Assembly: GCA_900549445.1 (NCBI GenBank)
Contig: UROS01000032.1
Coordinates: forward strand, 1-16,895
Length of the DNA: 16,895 nt
Source: an uncultured Porphyromonadaceae bacterium
Lineage (GTDB): Bacteria > Bacteroidota > Bacteroidia > Bacteroidales > Muribaculaceae
Direction of reading: 5' to 3'
Part shown: positions 15,004 to 16,895 of the stretch, piece after piece
Layout: each line of letters opens with the position of its first letter
Numbering within the stretch: the stretch's first letter is position 1
Program-made: the position numbers and the translations under genes
The notes under the pieces: model-generated
Database searches by the model: none
Seen by the model: only the letters and a program-made list of their open reading frames with translations
What the model was told of the DNA's origin: nothing

Positions 15004-16815
15004 ATGATCAGCTATCTACAAGTAGAAAATCTCACGAAGAGCTACGGCGACCGGATGCTTTTCGACTCAGTGACCTTCGGAGTATTCGAAGGAGACAAAA
15101 TAGGTGTAATCGCGAAAAACGGAACCGGGAAATCGACCATGCTGCGTCTGCTCTCAGGCGCAGAGTCGCCCGACTCGGGCAGTGTGGTGTACCGGAGCGG
15201 TCTGCGTGTGGGTTTCCTGGATCAGGCACCTCAGTTCGCGCCCGGTATTTCACCGCTGCAGGCATGTCTCGACTATATGGCGCAGGTGGCCGAGACCCGC
15301 GAGGGACACGACGACAGATGGACCCGCGAGGACCGCGCCCGTCAGATGCTTTCGCAACTCGGCATACACGACGCCGATTCGCCGGCCGACAGCCGGTCGG
15401 GCGGACAGCTGAAGCGCATAGCCCTTGCGCGTGTGCTTCTGGGCGAGCCGCAGCTCCTGATTCTCGACGAGCCCACCAACCACCTCGACATCGAAGCGGT
15501 GGAGTGGCTCGAAAACTACCTTTCGCGCGCAAGGGTCACGCTTCTGATGGTGACCCACGACCGGTATTTTCTCGACCGTGTGTGCAATAAGATAATCGAA
15601 ATCGACATGCGCACGATTTTCACCTACGAGGGCAATTACGACACCTATCTGCGGCGCCGCGCCGAACGCATAGAGGCGCTGACGGGCGAACTCGCCCGCA
15701 ACCGCAACACCCTGCGCCGCGAGCAGGAGTGGATGCGCCGTCAGCCGCAGGCCCGCGGAGGAAAGGCACGTTTCCGTATCAACGCTTTCTACGATCTGCG
15801 CGAGAAAACCCGTGTGGACTACTCAGAGCGCAACGTTGACCCGTCGGAAATCAAATCGTCGTATATCGGCTCAAAGATTTTCGAGGCGAAAAACGTGTGC
15901 AAGCGTTTTGGCGACAAGGTGATACTCGACAACTTTACCTATACCTTCGCCCGCTACGAAAAACTCGGAATAATCGGAGGCAACGGCGTGGGGAAGTCTA
16001 CGTTTATCAAGATGCTGCAGGGGCTGATTGAAGCTGACAGCGGAGAGTGGAATGTAGGCGAGACAGTCAGATTCGGCTATTATTCGCAAGAAGGGCTCAG
16101 TCTTCCGGAGGGGAAAAGGGTAATCGACGCCATAACAGACATAACGGAGGATGTGGTGGTGAACGGTACGTCGCACTATTCGCCCATGCAGTTTCTGAAC
16201 CGCTTTCTCTTTTCGCCGGCCGACCAGCAGAAATATATATCCACGCTCAGCGGCGGCGAGAAGCGGCGCCTGAACCTCGCGGCAACACTTATCCGTCAGC
16301 CGAATTTCCTGATACTCGACGAGCCGACCAATGATCTCGACATCGTGACTCTCGCAATCCTCGAGGATTATCTCCGCGAGTTCAAGGGGTGTGTGATAGT
16401 GATTTCACACGACCGCTTTTTCCTGGACTCGATCGTTGACCATCTGTTTGTGATGGAAGGTGACGGCGTAATCAAGGATTTTCCTGGAAATTATACCGAG
16501 TATCGTGCGTATGCCGACGAGCAGCGCCGTATCGAAGCTGAGAGACGCAAAGCTGAGGCTCCGGCCGCGAAACCGGCGAGGACAACCGCGCAGCGTGCTC
16601 CGAAACTCACTTTCAAGGAGCGTAAGGAGCTTGAACAACTTACTGCTGAAATCGATGCGCTAACTTCTGAGAAGGCTGAACTTGACGCTCTTTTCAATTC
16701 CGGACAGGAGATTCCCGACATTGTTGAGCGCTCGGCGCGCTATAGTGAAATCGCCTCGATTCTCGACGAAAAGGAACTCCGCTGGCTGGAATTGTCGGAG
16801 AAAGAGGGGGCTTAA
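15004..16815 (+). CDS. uup: ABC-F family ATPase, Uup-like
   Basis: A 603-residue soluble protein with two ABC ATPase domains in tandem and no membrane segments, the ABC-F layout. Domain 1 has Walker A around residues 38-45 (KNGTGKST), the signature SGGQLKR (132-138) and Walker B LLILDEPTNHLD (151-162). Domain 2 has GGNGVGKST (325-333), LSGGEKRR (415-422) and FLILDEPTNDLD (435-446). An interdomain linker (about 205-290) is rich in Arg and Glu. The C-terminal 80 residues (from about 525) form the Lys/Ala-rich linker and coiled coil that separate Uup from EttA-like paralogues. In other bacteria Uup binds branched DNA or ribosomes and affects precise transposon excision and ribosome function; its role here is inferred. 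The ATG at 15004 gives the standard N-terminus. Signature 1 begins RSGGQ rather than LSGGQ. Confidence 0.93.
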   Translation: MISYLQVENLTKSYGDRMLFDSVTFGVFEGDKIGVIAKNGTGKSTMLRLLSGAESPDSGSVVYRSGLRVGFLDQAPQFAPGISPLQACLDYMAQVAETREGHDDRWTREDRARQMLSQLGIHDADSPADSRSGGQLKRIALARVLLGEPQLLILDEPTNHLDIEAVEWLENYLSRARVTLLMVTHDRYFLDRVCNKIIEIDMRTIFTYEGNYDTYLRRRAERIEALTGELARNRNTLRREQEWMRRQPQARGGKARFRINAFYDLREKTRVDYSERNVDPSEIKSSYIGSKIFEAKNVCKRFGDKVILDNFTYTFARYEKLGIIGGNGVGKSTFIKMLQGLIEADSGEWNVGETVRFGYYSQEGLSLPEGKRVIDAITDITEDVVVNGTSHYSPMQFLNRFLFSPADQQKYISTLSGGEKRRLNLAATLIRQPNFLILDEPTNDLDIVTLAILEDYLREFKGCVIVISHDRFFLDSIVDHLFVMEGDGVIKDFPGNYTEYRAYADEQRRIEAERRKAEAPAAKPARTTAQRAPKLTFKERKELEQLTAEIDALTSEKAELDALFNSGQEIPDIVERSARYSEIASILDEKELRWLELSEKEGA

Positions 16816-16885
16816 CATTTGTTATTAAACAATATTGCTGTCCGATAAAATTTTTTGAGGCGGGCTGAAAATGATGGCTCGGGCA

Positions 16886-16895
16886 TGTCTCTTAT
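16886..16895. other. Possible sequencing-adapter remnant (Tn5/Nextera mosaic end)
   Basis: The last ten bases, TGTCTCTTAT, match positions 2-11 of the Nextera mosaic-end read-through sequence CTGTCTCTTATACACATCT. They fall exactly at the end of the window, which is where untrimmed adapter appears on assembled contigs. The match is short, so it could be genomic. The rest of 16816-16885 holds no gene or terminator I can support. Confidence 0.45.

Noticed and set aside
16816..16885. Intrinsic terminator or promoter after the ABC-F gene
   Set aside because: A T-run is present at 16851-16856 but no stable stem precedes it, and the TTTG-like bases lack a well-spaced -7 box.

Overview
The window looks like a chromosomal segment from a moderately GC-rich Bacteroidales bacterium; a Muribaculaceae- or Bacteroides-like gut organism is the best guess. 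Pointers are the DAHP synthase-chorismate mutase fusion with the synthase first, the TamB + lipoprotein TamA-like (TamL) pair, a four-helix-bundle 'suffix' protein, a C-terminal sorting-like tail on an exported flavodoxin, promoter boxes of the Bacteroidetes TAnnTTTG type, and the lack of Shine-Dalgarno sequences. No rRNA, tRNA, CRISPR array, transposase or phage gene was found.

Layout. (1) 1-2144, plus strand: the end of an aromatic amino acid operon, with the C-terminus of a PLP aminotransferase, a DAHP synthase/chorismate mutase fusion and prephenate dehydrogenase. (2) 2162-2802: a four-helix-bundle protein gene bracketed on both sides by short arrays of the 9-base unit AGCTAANNN, four copies each, in the same orientation. 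This is the most unusual structure in the window. (3) 2831-6216, minus strand: an AraC-family regulator followed by a tight three-gene operon for a hexapeptide acetyltransferase, a Tat-signal aldo/keto reductase and a Sec-signal flavodoxin. The regulator promoter and the operon promoter carry the same 20-base motif at exactly the same distance from the -7 box, so the regulator probably controls both. This block looks richer in A+T than its flanks. (4) 6217-6519: a non-coding region with a strong hairpin followed by a T-run pointing toward tamB. (5) 6520-13594, plus strand: tamB and tamL, overlapping by 17 bases, for outer-membrane/envelope assembly. (6) 13595-14935, minus strand: rmuC, whose stop codon touches that of tamL. 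(7) 15004-16815, plus strand: an Uup-type ABC-F ATPase, divergent from rmuC across a 68-base region in which two opposed -7 boxes form a perfect inverted repeat. (8) The last 10 bases match part of the Tn5/Nextera mosaic-end adapter and may not be genomic.

How they work together. The aro genes make and channel chorismate toward prephenate and tyrosine/phenylalanine. The AraC island looks like a self-contained inducible redox module with two exported enzymes. TamB and TamL would span the periplasm and outer membrane as one machine. rmuC and uup are unrelated DNA-maintenance and translation/ABC-F genes sharing a divergent promoter region.
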